From contig CAJNDS010002171.1 in the NCBI GenBank assembly GCA_905221605.1, positions 510,501 through 574,500 on the forward strand: 64,000 nt of DNA. Direction: 5' to 3'. The translations under genes and the position numbers were made by a program. The notes beneath the pieces were generated by a model that saw only the letters and a program-made list of their open reading frames with translations, ran no database searches and was not told the origin of the DNA. Below, one piece after another: positions 29,512 to 41,007 of the stretch (positions are counted from its first letter, which is position 1; each line of letters starts with the position of its first letter). Source of the stretch: Symbiodinium natans (Eukaryota; Sar; Dinophyceae; Suessiales; Symbiodiniaceae).

Positions 29512-29648
29512 AGAACCTTGCCTTCGACCGCCAGATCTTCCATGAGTTCCTCTTCGCTCGATATGTTGAACACCTACGCCGATGGGGCATCCCTGAGCCC
29601 TTCCTCTTTGCACTCTGCAAACATGAGCGACCGGTGTTGCAGCGATGA
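29512..29648 (+). CDS. Unnamed terminal exon
   Basis: After the acceptor ACGCTCAG the frame reads NLAFDRQIFHEFLFARY, EHLRRWGIPEPF, LFALCKHERPVLQR and stops at TGA. It has balanced composition with many aromatic residues, unlike the shadows around it. I do not recognise the family, and no upstream exon was found. It would be the only plus-strand gene in the window, which lowers confidence. Confidence 0.4.
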
Positions 29649-29699
29649 TTCTGGAGATGATGATACTGCAGCTGCGGCTGTGATCAACCATCTACACTA

Positions 29700-32300
29700 G
29701 GGCTTTGTGCTCATCACAATGCGTCCAGCTGGAAGCAATGCTTACATATATGTGCTTAGTCACCCCGAAGGGATTGCCCTGCTGCTGATTGTTTCTTATC
29801 ATAATTATCAAATATAGATCTTTAGAGAATGCAGATCTACGGGCAAAACGAACATTCTGCCATAGAATTTACGGGCAAAACATGCCATCTTCCCGCAGGC
29901 TTAGAACCGCCTTTTTACAAATACATTGTTCACGACATGAAATGCTGCAATTAATGCGGCGAAAAACGGCAATCCTCCCCTGGAAAAACATCCTGTACAT
30001 TGTACAGGACAAAAGCATGTTCCCCGGCAAACCGGCAATCGTTGTGAGGTAGATCTGGACGACTTTAAAGAAGTATGTATATGCGCTAGAAGCCCTTGTC
30101 GCCTGCATGGAAGTCATGTGGGCTCATGCAAAAAAAACAAGCGTACAAGCGTGAATTTGAAATGTTGTAAGAATACGGTGAAAAAATCGCCTTTTCCAGT
30201 GGACGATACGGAGAAAACCCACCGCACTTTGCCCGTTAGTTGTGCGGGAAGAGAGCGCATTCCTCGGAGATCAACAATCACAACACACGCTTAGCTTTTG
30301 GAAACTGTTCGAGTCTGGTTGCTTCAAAAATGGTCCTGGTCAGCGGATCAATTTGTTGGTCATGGTGGATTTTGCGTAAACGCTATCCCAACCCTTTCTG
30401 CGAAAAGAATCAGATAGCTACATCATCAGCATGCTATTAAACCATACTCCTGTGGACCTAGACCGCTTTCAACAAATATGTACATGCTCTACAAGTCTTT
30501 GCTGTCTGCATGGACATCATGCGTGTTCGTGCAACAATCACGTATATTGTTCATGCCGTGAAACACTGTAAGAACGCGGCGAAAACATGCAATCTTCCCG
30601 TAGACTGTACGTAAACGTTGCATTTTTCCTGCACCCACGGGCCACCGACAAGCACTGCACAAATCGAAACGCGGCCCCCACGCAAACCACGCGTAAAAGA
30701 CCAAGTGTGAGCCCGGAGACAGCCCGCGGCTGAAGGGAGTCGGGTGGGAGCCCCGGTGCCGCGGCCCAGCCATCCAGATCACCGGATCACCCATCCAGAT
30801 CATGCGGAAAGACCGAGCCAAGTGGGCGCAAGCAGCAAAGTGGGAGCCATGTGCGTGGGGGAGCCATGAAGGCAGGCAACTGGGAGCCCATCCAGACCAT
30901 GCGGAGAGAGGGAGCCATGAAGGGAGCAGGAATCAGCACCGCGGCCCACCCATCCAAGAGAGGGAGCCATCGGCCAGCGCGGACCACTTTCTTTCTGAGG
31001 AGAGGACCGCAAACCATATCTGGCTGGGGAAAAAGATTTATGACAAACCGTAGGACCCCAATCCCCAAAACTTGACTTCAAGAACCAAACGTGTGTCCAA
31101 GAACATGTGATTTACGAGAACTCTCATTTTAAAAACTCCTTGGCCTTCAGCCCACAGTCTGCTGGCAGTATCACGTGCCTGGCCGTCCACAGCAGGCAGC
31201 TAGGATGAAGAAAGCAATGAGACAGACGCAGTGCTTCAGCTTCCACGGGGAGTTTCAGGTTGCGGCTCTCAAACTATCCCTTACAGTGGAAGTAAGTCGC
31301 ACCAAACCTAGGACCAAACGGCGCCCTCTCTCTTTCAGACAGATGCGTTGATCGAGAATGCAGGTAAGGTACAGGATCCCGTCAACTGTGGGTGATCTAG
31401 CTTTTGGGAATGATACAATGATACAACTAAATATGAAATTCCTCTGTGACTGAAAGATGACGTCCTTGACCGGTGAAACTAAGTTGACACTGGATTCAGA
31501 AGGATGTGACAAACACTAGATGGATGTGTGAAAGCTGTTGGTAAGGGCTATGGCTTCGGTGGTTATATCCACATGTCCCAAGCTGCAGGACTTGAAAGAT
31601 AGCTAGCAGCAGCTGCCTCAAAAAGGAAGCTCCGACCCTGTGGGCCTAAGGTGCCAGTAGCTGAAGAATCAAGAAGTAGGGTACTGAGGTTGCCACCGCA
31701 TGAGACAGAAACACTTGACCAGAAAGTGATGCTAAACACAACAGCTCTCTCCATCTCCAGACACCATAAAATGTGGGAAGGCGGGGCACAAATACCGATA
31801 CGGCACTGTCGGCTCTGGTGGTGCTGATGGCAAGCTTGAGTCTTGCAATCCTCGGCGACCATGCGCAATCCATGACTGTTGTTGCAAGAAGATTTGTCGA
31901 AATCCTAGTGTGGGCAACAGATACAACGAATGAGAACCTAGTCCATCCATCATCATGCATTAAGGGTTCCGTTGCTTACTACACGCTCAGCTACCACGAT
32001 GCACACGAACAGGGGCGGACCAGACTATGCGAAGGAACCACATGTACGACATATCGGCTCAAAGGTCACTGCAAAATGCCTAGCCTTGAGACTACGCTCA
32101 GCTTACAAGCTCTATACCGGGCTTGGCTGGCCGGTGAAGCAAGCAACCAACCAAATATTCGCAGCTTCCGGGAATGTGCCCAGCAGACATTGGGGGCCTC
32201 AAGTTACTCTAGCCAAAGTCCATGAGCCTGGTGACGCAAGGCACAAAATTCGAGGTCTTCGCTGGCGATGCTCACCTGGTTCGCAAAACAAGTCCCGGTT
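29700..32300. other. Spacer without supported genes
   Basis: Short degenerate repeats: 'gcatgcatggaagtcat'-like pairs at 30,100 and 30,505 with shared flanks ('cgtgaatttgaaatgttgtaagaa' / 'cgtgaaacactgtaagaa'), and GGGAGCCAT units at 30,740-30,970. Nothing coding is convincing. Confidence 0.5.
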
Positions 32301-32372
32301 GATGGTTCGTTTCTAGTACGCTTACAGATGCATTCACGTCTTCGCACTGGGCTAGATGCTCTGTGCGGCCAA

Positions 32373-33149
32373 CTACCTCAATTGGACGATTCCAGCCTCG
32401 AAACGCGCAGCCTGCGATACGAACGGCTTGTTGGTAACCAGCGGAAGCCGATTGAAGTGCAAATTCAACGGCTCCTCTAGACTCCCCTGAGAAATCGCGA
32501 GGCCGTCTCCATCGCTGTACTCCCCTATATAGCGTGGTGGCGCACAAACTTCATAATCTCTCAGAAGCTGGGGCGCAATTTGCGAGAGCTGCGTATCGCA
32601 AGCTGGGCAATTCTCATGGGAAACAGCACATCTGGCCATCTGCATACCTTCGTCCACGAAGCCATGCACCATGATCCCTGTTGGCCTGGGCTCTGCGGTC
32701 CCATCTGTGCCTAGAAATAGCTCACAGAAGTGGCGAAGCTTGATGACAGCATACCCTGGATAGAAGTCCACTTCTGGCACGGGCTTCCAGCCACCTTCAG
32801 GTGATGATCGCCATGCTGCTTGAGCACCAGCACAGACACGCATTATGAGTAACACAGGTTCCTCTGCGAAAGCAAATCCATGTGGCAAAAGCTGCAGGAT
32901 GGGACTGAACGCTACCACGTTTGTAGGTAGCGGCAGGTCGGAATCAATGATCTTGAAATGAGCACGTACATGGGGCGGTGTCACCATGAGGATATCGTCG
33001 TGGATCTGCGCAATGTCGCCTTTGCCCAGTTTCACAACAATGCCGTCCACACGGTCAGATATTGTGGTATGCTGGGATGCGAATCTCCGGGAGGGGTCCG
33101 AGGACGAGGCCGCACCTAGCAACAAGCTTGTGCGTCTGAGAGAAAGCAC
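32373..33149 (-). CDS. ZU5-like domain protein, internal or terminal exon
   Basis: A 258-codon frame without an initiating ATG (first codon GTG). A pyrimidine tract ending in AG (GCTTTCTCTCAG) just inside suggests an exon start near 33,137. The middle reads VRAHFKIIDSDLPLP, FSPILQLLPHGFAFAEEPVL, a Trp/Gly-rich turn and GYAVIKLRHFCELFLG, the pattern of a ZU5 module ('SP.......G..F..PV', '..HF...'). ZU5 occurs in ankyrins, UNC5 and in many protist proteins as a binding or assembly module. The C-terminal 100 residues (ENCPACDTQ, LLRDYEV) match nothing I know and may include intron. The identification is from pattern only. Confidence 0.55.
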   Translation of the reverse strand: MLSLRRTSLLLGAASSSDPSRRFASQHTTISDRVDGIVVKLGKGDIAQIHDDILMVTPPHVRAHFKIIDSDLPLPTNVVAFSPILQLLPHGFAFAEEPVLLIMRVCAGAQAAWRSSPEGGWKPVPEVDFYPGYAVIKLRHFCELFLGTDGTAEPRPTGIMVHGFVDEGMQMARCAVSHENCPACDTQLSQIAPQLLRDYEVCAPPRYIGEYSDGDGLAISQGSLEEPLNLHFNRLPLVTNKPFVSQAARFEAGIVQLR

Positions 33150-33599
33150 CCACCTCTAACCGATGCCGACCTTGAACCAGCTTGAGCTTGCATTCGCTAG
33201 GTTCTCTGCGAAATTTTCCGGGCAATCGCAAGGCCTTAATGGAGGGATCTGTGCCATTGATACCTCAGCTACTCACCTCGAAGAATCAGGGACGGGACTT
33301 GTAGGCTTGAAATGGAGTAACAGAAAATTGGTGCTCCCGAATCTGGGATCTGGGTCGAGCCTCGTGTGCCTGAAATGCTAGACCCTAGCTCTTACAGCAG
33401 CTATACACCCTAAGAGGCCATAGCAATCATGACTACTACGAGCACAAATCCCAACTACTACGACTACAGCCCTGCTATTCCTTGAGGCAGGGCCCCATAC
33501 GCACATCCAATCTCGGCACCTAGAGATGCCAAGAGGGCAGCTTGTTCCTCTGTCGTTGTCTCATGATCAGCTGGCAAGAAGGACACCTGTTGCTGCGGT

Positions 33600-33760
33600 T
33601 CATCAACATCAACGCTGCCACCGCCAAAATCACTGCCTCCTCCTACTCCTACAACGACGACTGCTACCACTACTCTACATCCACTACCACTACCCCTTCT
33701 GCCACTACTAGCACCACTACAGCCACTGCCTACCACCACCACCACCAGCACCAGCACCAC
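33600..33760. repeat. Degenerate ACC/ACT trinucleotide tract
   Basis: Mixed CAC, CTA and CCA triplets, giving Thr, His or Val homopolymer frames. 33.2-35.0 kb otherwise shows no supported gene. Confidence 0.6.
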
Positions 33761-35050
33761 GGAAACAGACTTAAAACCCGGTTTTACGCCGATGGCGCAG
33801 ATGGTTGGGACGGTCTCTGTTCAGGGGCACTAATCGCAGCAGTCCTACTTGTTCTGTTTGGTTGGTGGTCCTCCAATAGCTGGTGATGTAGTGTTTGGGC
33901 TTGTAAGTTACATTTTCTCAAGTGTTTTGATGGCTCGACAGGTGCGTTAGGACACATCGGCTTACATAGACTTTTGCGTTGAGATGCACCTACCTCCTTC
34001 CACGCTTGCTCCTCTCCCTCTCTCCCGGCTTGAGTGTGGTCGTTTCCGGCTGGTCGAGGCTTGCACTGGATCATGCACTCCTTTCGTGTTCGGAATTCTT
34101 GGGGCGGGAGTCTTCTTTGGCCTCGTTTGAACCTCTAAACGTGATATGGGGAGTTTTGATGAGAGTTGAAACCGATTAGGCCTGTTTCGGGGAGGTTTGA
34201 AAGCGGTTTTAAGCTGAGCCTATGCCAGGGCTTGCTCGTGCTTGCCACGCTGGTGCAGAGCGAACTTCAAAACAAAATCCGGTTTCAAGCCTGTGTTACC
34301 CCATATAGGGTTGAAACCGGTTTAACTGGCTTCGACCCCATACACGAATAGGCGAGCGTAACACCGGAATCAGTCCAAACCAACCTAAGCCGAATCTGCA
34401 ACCAACTACTTGCCGACTTCAGGATCAGAGATGGGTCCTTCGGCATCTGTCTACCTAATGTCTTGCCAGTAAGTTTACTGGCAATCGCGGCTGGGCAGCG
34501 AGCCCGTGTAAATCAAGCCACCCAACCCTGAAATCTGAAACCTCAGCCCTTGCTCTTGCCCCTGGCCATTTTGTAGGTAGACTGGTATGATAGGTGTATT
34601 AGGAACATTGGGAATTGGGAACTGCATGAGTATTTCTTCATGTCCTTGTTTTCAGCTGACATTCGGGCATCAAGCATCGGCGGCCTCTTCTACAGGCTTG
34701 ACCTCCTTCGATGTCGAGGCTGCCGATCCGTGACTCATCTGAACAGGTGTGAGGCGGCTTCGTGCGTAGCGCAGTCAAGCTCAGGAGGAATTGCTCAGGT
34801 CAGGTCTCATCGGAAGTGTGTTGATGCTTCTATTGTTTGCACACACGTGGCATCGTATCTAACTGGTGAAAGTTGGGAATACCTAGCAGAGAGTGAAGAA
34901 ACCTTCAAGCTTGAATCCCTGGCCTCTCATTCCAAGCCCAAACAATTAATGAAGAAAAGTTGCATTCACCGCCCCAAGCCCTCTCCTTCCACCGCATGAA
35001 ACGATGATGTACCCTGACGACGAAGCTTATGAGGAATGGAACTCAAAGTC

Positions 35051-35257
35051 CTAATCCCGGTCCTCCGACCACTGTTGTTTGGGCAAAGCTCTGCTTGCTC
35101 TGCCCTGCAGAGGCACTTCGAGGGAGGCCAGGTTGGATTCCAGCAAGGATTGCTTCGGCCATCTCTGCGCATCCACAGCCTCCGGTACCAAGGCCGCCCG
35201 CATTCGGAAGGTGGACTCCTCGGTATGAACGACGCGCAATGGCCGACGCACCTTCAT
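35051..35257 (-). CDS. Possible terminal exon after the TPR exon
   Basis: The frame KVRRPLRVVHTEESTF, MRAALVPEAVDAQRWP, LASLEVPLQGRA ends in TAG at 35,051. It has coding-like composition on the same strand as the TPR exon 250 bp upstream. Whether the two belong together is inference. Confidence 0.35.
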   Translation of the reverse strand: MKVRRPLRVVHTEESTFRMRAALVPEAVDAQRWPKQSLLESNLASLEVPLQGRASRALPKQQWSEDRD

Positions 35258-35505
35258 GGCCAGTCCCTGGCACGGGCAGGCTTTGGGGTTTACACCTCTT
35301 CGTGCAACGCCATCACACTCTACCAAAACCAAAGTCAAGCCAGGAACCCCAAAGCACAACGAATGATTAAATCTGCTGCCCGGTACACGCACCATCCCTC
35401 CCCCCCGGCCCCCCCCCCGCACGGCTCTACCCACACATGTGTTAAAATCCTTGGCGAGGCCTGGCCACTCCACACGCGCGATGCATTGTTCGAGGCCCCC
35501 TCAAC

Positions 35506-35757
35506 CTCGAACATCGTCAGCTTCTGTTGCATGAGCTGAATGGCCTCTTGAAAGCTCTCCCTAGCATGGTCCAAATTTCCGAGGCCGCGATGTATGTCTC
35601 CAAGGAAGTTATGGTAAGTCGCGTTCCCCGGCTCCAGCTGTGTTGCCCTTCTGGCTCTAGGAAGAGCGTCCTCCAGGTCTCCGACTTGCCACATCATGCC
35701 AGCAAGCATGAACTGCGCGAACGCATCGTTTGCACGGGAGTCTAAGCGCCCCAACTC
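35506..35757 (-). CDS. TPR protein exon
   Basis: From the acceptor AGAG|GAGTTGGGG the frame gives 84 residues with two tetratricopeptide units: AFAQFMLAGMMWQVGDLEDA, then ATYHNFLGDIHRGLGNLDHA with RESFQEAIQL. These fit the W-LG-Y-A-F-A-P pattern. It ends near MFE at GAG|GTTGAGG. It has no start or stop of its own, so it is internal. TPRs are protein-binding scaffolds; the partner is unknown. Confidence 0.65.
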
Positions 35758-37734
35758 CTCTCAAAGGTAAAGAGCACTGCAGTCGCTTGTAGATTTGGCT
35801 AGTCAATCAACCCTATCGGCCCCCATATGTCCAACAAAGGCAGGCTGTGACCAATGCTTTAAGATGGGAGAACCTGTTCTGCAAGACCGCTATACAGTGC
35901 TCTGAGAACCTAGATGTGGCTGGCATCGGTTTAAACGGTTTGCTATTGGTACCTGGGGCTGCGCCGCAAGCTGCTCTGCGCCGCTGTCGTTCTGCACAGT
36001 GGAGCCTGGCACCACGTTGATGGGCACGGCAATTAGACGCTGCAATGCCAGCACAAGGCCCTGACAGACATGCAAAAACTGCAGCACTCTCTGATAAACC
36101 AGAACGGCACGATTGTCTTCACATCTTGGTATGCAGTTCGAAAACGAAAGCGCCGCAAGTTTTTTGGATTCATCCTTGTACTCAACTGGAAGTTTTCTGC
36201 CATCCATTCTCGCGCTAGAGTATGGAACTTGAGAAATCAGGCTAATGACTTTGGTAGAGTGTGTCAAGACCAAAGCCCGCCATGGCCGGGACCGCGGACC
36301 ACCTGTCCAACCACTACCATGCACACTTATTGTTGGTTGGCTTGCCCGGAACCATGTAGATGCTCATGCACGCAACATGACACCAAACACAAAAGCTCAG
36401 TCTGACCCTGTTCCCTATCATACGGTCCTAGTAGGAAAGGGAAGAGGCAGAGCTAAACCCGTTAGCCATGAAGGGAGCCCAGTCAGAACCACGGCGTTTG
36501 CATGCCGTACTTGAGGTGAGCATGACCAGCTCAGCGCAGAATGCCATGGCGTGCACTGTTTTTGACTGTCAAAGTGCTCAACTGGCAAGGGAACACGACT
36601 AAAGAGTTTGGCCTGCTAATCTGGCAGAACATCCTTGAAAAATGCTCGTACTGAGCCAGTGGGGCGGGTGCTAGGGGATATGCAACATTGGAGAGATGAT
36701 TGTATCTAGTTCTCGGACCTGGCTTTCAGTGAAGGCCTTGTAATGAATAGACAACATCTTTTTGATCTCCCCAAGCCCCAACATCTACCAACTTTCAGGG
36801 TGAGGAGCAGGTGCCTTCAAAGTATGCATGTGTTGGAAACTTTGTGTGGTCACTTCCGCTTGGGCCCGGCTGAGCAGGTGTGCTTGGATAGATTGAGCGT
36901 TTTCGTGGAACACATCTTGCAAATTTCTCACGGGCTTTGCCAGCTCACCGTCTGCTGGCAGCCGCGGGCAGATGATCTTGGAAGAGTGAGATTTGGTGCT
37001 GGATTCCACAGGACAGTCGCATTCGGCGATGCGAGATCCGCACTCAACTTAGCGCTAAAACCTCGCCAGACGCAGCCACTGATGCCCTTGCACATCTTGC
37101 GTTTGACCTTTTGCCGTGCATCGCCATGCAGGCAAGACTGAGAAGTCTCCATGATATGCTGTGATCCCACATCCCAGTTGAGGATAAACTGCGACAGTAG
37201 TCAGGCTTCGCAGACTACGTACACATGGACAATTGTTTCAGAGATGCATCTTCTGTGACCACGTGACGGAAGATGACTGTCATCGTTTCTGGTCGCGTCA
37301 TAACGAAGCGAGCTTCGACAACAGTCTCTGCCTTGCTCCTCTGCAAAAGGCCCCTGCCTCTGCTTGTAATCAGTTTGGTGCAAGTGTACATGTTTGCTTG
37401 CGGCTCATCCCGAAGAGTACAGACTCAATTGTTTTGCCCGTGCTTAGGTTGTCTGTCTCCTCTGATACTTCTTCTGTTGCACATGCATGGGTGGCAGTGA
37501 GTGGTAGACCACAGGCATCTTACTTTTCAAGCTGGCAATTGTATTCATCTTGCGCTAGAAGCGAAATTCAAGGGAACCACGGAGGGAGCAGATGGGAGCC
37601 ACGGTTCTGGCCGCGCATCCGCCCCAGAATGAAGGGATTGACCCAGCGATCCAAGCCCAAAAAGCCGCAGGGAACCAGAATTTCGGCCACCTTTTCCGAG
37701 GAGGGAACCCCAAACAATTCTCGTTTGGGGAACG

Positions 37735-37900
37735 AATCAAAAGCATTCAAGCCTCAACAAAGACCAACACCCCGACCCGCAATTCCTTGCCTGGGGCTTC
37801 CGAACTGGCAGCTTGTCCTGCTCCTGCCGCCTGGTGGAGATTGCAGGCAGGCGGAATGTGGGGGCCATTATGTTCAATTTGTGACAGAAAGGCTTTTGCC
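37735..37900. repeat. Dispersed repeat, also at 39,400-39,500
   Basis: 'accaacaccccgaccc' and 'ctggtggagatt' with shared context occur in both places. A related piece near 35,945-36,030 and 39,299-39,375 shares 'acctggggctgcgc' and 'gcctggcacca'. Confidence 0.6.
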
Positions 37901-37999
37901 AAGTCCGGAACGATAAAGTTTGTCGATGTTGCACCGATTTCAAGTCTTTAAAGTGTAGTAAAGGCACGTGTAGACTGTAGGCTCTACTATTTAATTGGC

Positions 38000-39120
38000 A
38001 TGGAGATGCCAGGCTCCAGGGAGTTTCCAGAACGATGTATATGTAATGTTTTCCAAACGTATGAGTTTGGAAATATAGTGAACGATTAAATCTTTGAAGT
38101 TCAAGATGTTTCAACCACATTTCCAATCTGTGTACATTCAAAAGCGGCCGGACTGCTAAAACAGCTGAAAAGGCTGCCATCACACGGAGCAGAAAGCTCC
38201 CACATGCATAGGGGTCTACTGCTGGGGTTCTGGGACGCTGGTGAATCACGTCATGCAAGGCAGGGAGCCCACATCCCCCCTTCTAATGCACAGATGCGGT
38301 TTGACTCACACTGGGAGAGGTTTCTGGCCATCACTCTGTAGTCCTCCTTAAGGAGATCTTTTTTGGGGTAATAGGGAATAGCCTACAAGGATGCCCAACT
38401 CTTAACGTCAACTCTAGTCGTTCCATCCAAAAGAGGTTCCCGGCGGTGAGTCCCTTTAGGGCATTTGTCAAGTCAGCACACGGCTGTCGGGATTGCACGC
38501 TAAAGAGGGGACGTGTCCTCAAATAAAGTTTCTTGTATCAAGGCCTTACCCAGTCTTGCATACGTTCAAAGAGACCGAGAGTTGATCTACCTATCAGATT
38601 CACCTAAGAACGTGAAAACTTTGCATCGCAAACTGCAAGAACGACACGCAGCAGGGCCTCGTCAGCACCTTCAACCTCCTCCTTCCACGCCTGCAGCAAG
38701 GCACTCTCGGAAAAGTAGCATGAGGTCAAGCCAGCTGCGGTCACGCATTATTCTTTTGGGGGCTTGGGTGATGGGACTTGGTAGAGGCTTCTGCAGTGTG
38801 CCACCTTCTCCTCGTCCAGCTGCTTCTTCGCCTCTCTGGATCGTCTTGCCAGGTATGCATCTCCAGGCCGTAGCTCCAACGCTGAGCGCAGATGACACTC
38901 CGCCTGGGTGTAGTTGCAAAGGTGGTCCAGGTAGATCTCGCCCAATGCGACGTGGCTCCGAGCAACCTCCGATTTTCCGAGGCGAAGGGCTTCCTCCAAG
39001 GAGTCGGCGGCTTGCCGGAACTTACCCTGCTCCAGCAGCGCAAAACCCAATTGCCAATGGGCCTCGGCATTTTGCGGGTCTTTCTGCACAACGTCGCGGA
39101 AGCAGTTCTCCGCACCGGCA
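38000..39120. repeat. Segmental duplication, copy 1
   Basis: Matches 43,235-44,285 in the same orientation. The first 640 bp are diverged and have indels; the last 450 bp, which hold the TPR exon, are almost identical. Confidence 0.85.
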
Positions 39121-39173
39121 CTGCTACCGTCGAAGTGCCGAGTCTCTATATGCTCCGGCTCCAACTCCTCCAA
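38748..39173 (-). CDS. TPR protein terminal exon, copy 1
   Basis: The exon probably starts at TTTGGAG|GAGTTGGAG and ends in a stop at 38,748. It carries TPR units AEAHWQLGFALLEQGKFRQA, ARSHVALGEIYLDHLCNYTQ and CHLRSALELRPGD, then a basic tail LARRSREAKKQLDEE ending PSPKPPKE. Its relative at 43,912 is nearly identical over the last 120 residues and different at the start (TRHFDGSSAGAENCF here). Both keep an open frame, so both may be used. Upstream exons were not found. Confidence 0.65.
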   Translation of the reverse strand: MEELEPEHIETRHFDGSSAGAENCFRDVVQKDPQNAEAHWQLGFALLEQGKFRQAADSLEEALRLGKSEVARSHVALGEIYLDHLCNYTQAECHLRSALELRPGDAYLARRSREAKKQLDEEKVAHCRSLYQVPSPKPPKE

Positions 39174-39904
39174 AGGGCAAGGAGCTCTCCCACGGCTCTC
39201 AGGCTTAGGCTATTTACTCTCACACCCCAAACTTTTCGCATAGGGCTTCAGTCTCTGCAGGCGTCTGACGCTTAGATTCCGTAGTTTTATCATCGCAATA
39301 CCTGGGGCTGCGCGGCGATCTGCGCCGTGCCGCTGCGGCTCCCCGAACTGGGGCCTGGCACCAAGTTGATTGACACGACAACAAAAACCCGAAATTCTCT
39401 CAAGCCTGAACAAAAACCAACACCCCGACCCCCAAAGCCTTGCGAACTGCCAGCTTGTTCTACTCCTGCCGCCTCGACCTGGTGGAGATTGAGGGCATGC
39501 GGCTTTCGGGGTCTGCGGGTTGCACCCGTATGGTCAACTTGATGGAAGGCTTTGGCTAAGCCCGAAACCCCAATGCTTGTAATTGTTTCTACTTCGTTGC
39601 TGTTGTCTCGCAATCTCTCTCTCTCAGTCTCTCTCTCCCAGTCTCTGTCGCTCGCTCGCTCCGTCCCTTGAGTTCGGTGTGTTTTTCTGTCTCCTTCTTT
39701 CTTTCGAGTACCGTAGGGGCCGGAGCCCCTACACTACTTGCGCGCCCCGCTGTTCGAGGCGTAAACTAGGTCGGGCCGGACCGGTCCCAGAGGTATCCTT
39801 GCATTGCCAAACTCGAACACGCGGCTCGGCTCCCCCACACTTCTGGGTTTCGCTGAAACTGAGTTCCAAGACCTCTCTTAGGTCGCGCCTAAGTTCTGGC
39901 TGCG

Positions 39905-40030
39905 ATTTATCCCGTTGCAGAGCCTGGACCTCCAGCGCACATGGCACAAGACAGCTATCTGGGTTCAATCTCCGCAGTCCCTTCCCTGTAGCCGACAAGA
40001 GGCACGGCACACATAAACGTGGCACCTTCA
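39905..40030. repeat. Direct repeat flanking a Copia remnant, left
   Basis: 'gcagagcctggacctccagc' through 'ggcacacataaacg' recurs at 40,877-41,007 in the same orientation with a few differences. It could be LTR remains or an unrelated repeat. Confidence 0.6.
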
Positions 40031-40037
40031 AATGAAT

Positions 40038-40623
40038 TCAGATGAATTCTGACTTAGCACTCCTCACTATTTTATGTGCCCGTCTATCTCCAGGGTCTCC
40101 CACCCACAAACGCAAACGATCCCTCAGCGCTCTCGAGCGCTTTGTCAAACTGTCTGCTACTTGTACCTCTGCTGGCACCCAACGCAAGCCACGGCACTGC
40201 TGACGAAGCACGACTACGCTGATTTCGAACCTCTTTTCTTGAAAACTTGTTGAGAGTCTATGTATCGCGTCCCATAGTCTGCGGGCGTCAGTAACGGTAC
40301 TACTTCTACCAAAGGCACATCCCACAGCGTCGAGCTGAACTGGCCATCGATCAAGAGTCTGTCCTCAGCCCTGTCCAGCGAGGCCGGGCTTCAGCAGCCA
40401 GGGTGCTCCTCAAGACTCGCTGGTGTCGAAAGCTGTTCCACTCCAGCAACGACGCTGGCTGTGGCTTTGCCAGTGCATCTCGATGCTTCGCTGCGACGAC
40501 CAAGCCACCTTGAAATTTGCCGTCAGGAGCATTCGCGCAACCGGAGTCGCTGTAAGAAAAAGGGGTCGCGGTCAAAGTCCCCGTCAACCCGCGGGCGGCG
40601 CAGGGATTGCACCAGATCGCCAC
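40038..40623 (-). pseudogene. Copia-like RNase H remnant
   Basis: Two minus-strand frames make up the C-terminal RNase H of a Copia polyprotein. The first (about 40,570-40,380) has TPFSYSDSGCANAPDGKFQG, SLLEWNSFRHQRVLRSTLAA; the second (40,300-40,038) has VTDARRLWDAIHRLSTSF, CRGLRWVPAEVQVADSLTK. The expected stretch between STLAAEA and the second block is missing and the frame shifts, so this is a broken copy. No reverse transcriptase or integrase is seen upstream. Confidence 0.7.
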
Positions 40624-40876
40624 GCCTTGCTTGCTGACTTGCTGCCGGCTTTCCCGTCGAAGAAGCGTCCACCACGAGAGCCTCGTTCCCTCCTCGATGA
40701 GGCACTCAACGTCTGCCGCGAAGACAAGGAGTTCGCACCTGCGCCTGAGCCGGCATCACCGTCTCTAAAGTCGCCAGGCGCAGCGCCAGCGCTCGTGCCA
40801 TCCGCGCCCTCAGAAAGGTCGAAGTTCAGGGTCGTCGTCAAAGCGCACGATCTCTGCCTCCGGACGGCACTACCAA

Positions 40877-41007
40877 TGTCAGTTTATCCCGTAGCAGAGC
40901 CTGGACCTCCAGCGCACATGGGCAGCTATCGTTTTGGCTTCAATCTGCGCAGTCCCTTGCCTGTAGCCGTCACGAGGCGCGGCACACATAAACGCGCCAC
41001 CTTCATG
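40877..41007. repeat. Direct repeat flanking a Copia remnant, right
   Basis: Second copy of the 39,905-40,030 sequence. The interval between the copies is about 850 bp and holds the RNase H remnant. Confidence 0.6.
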
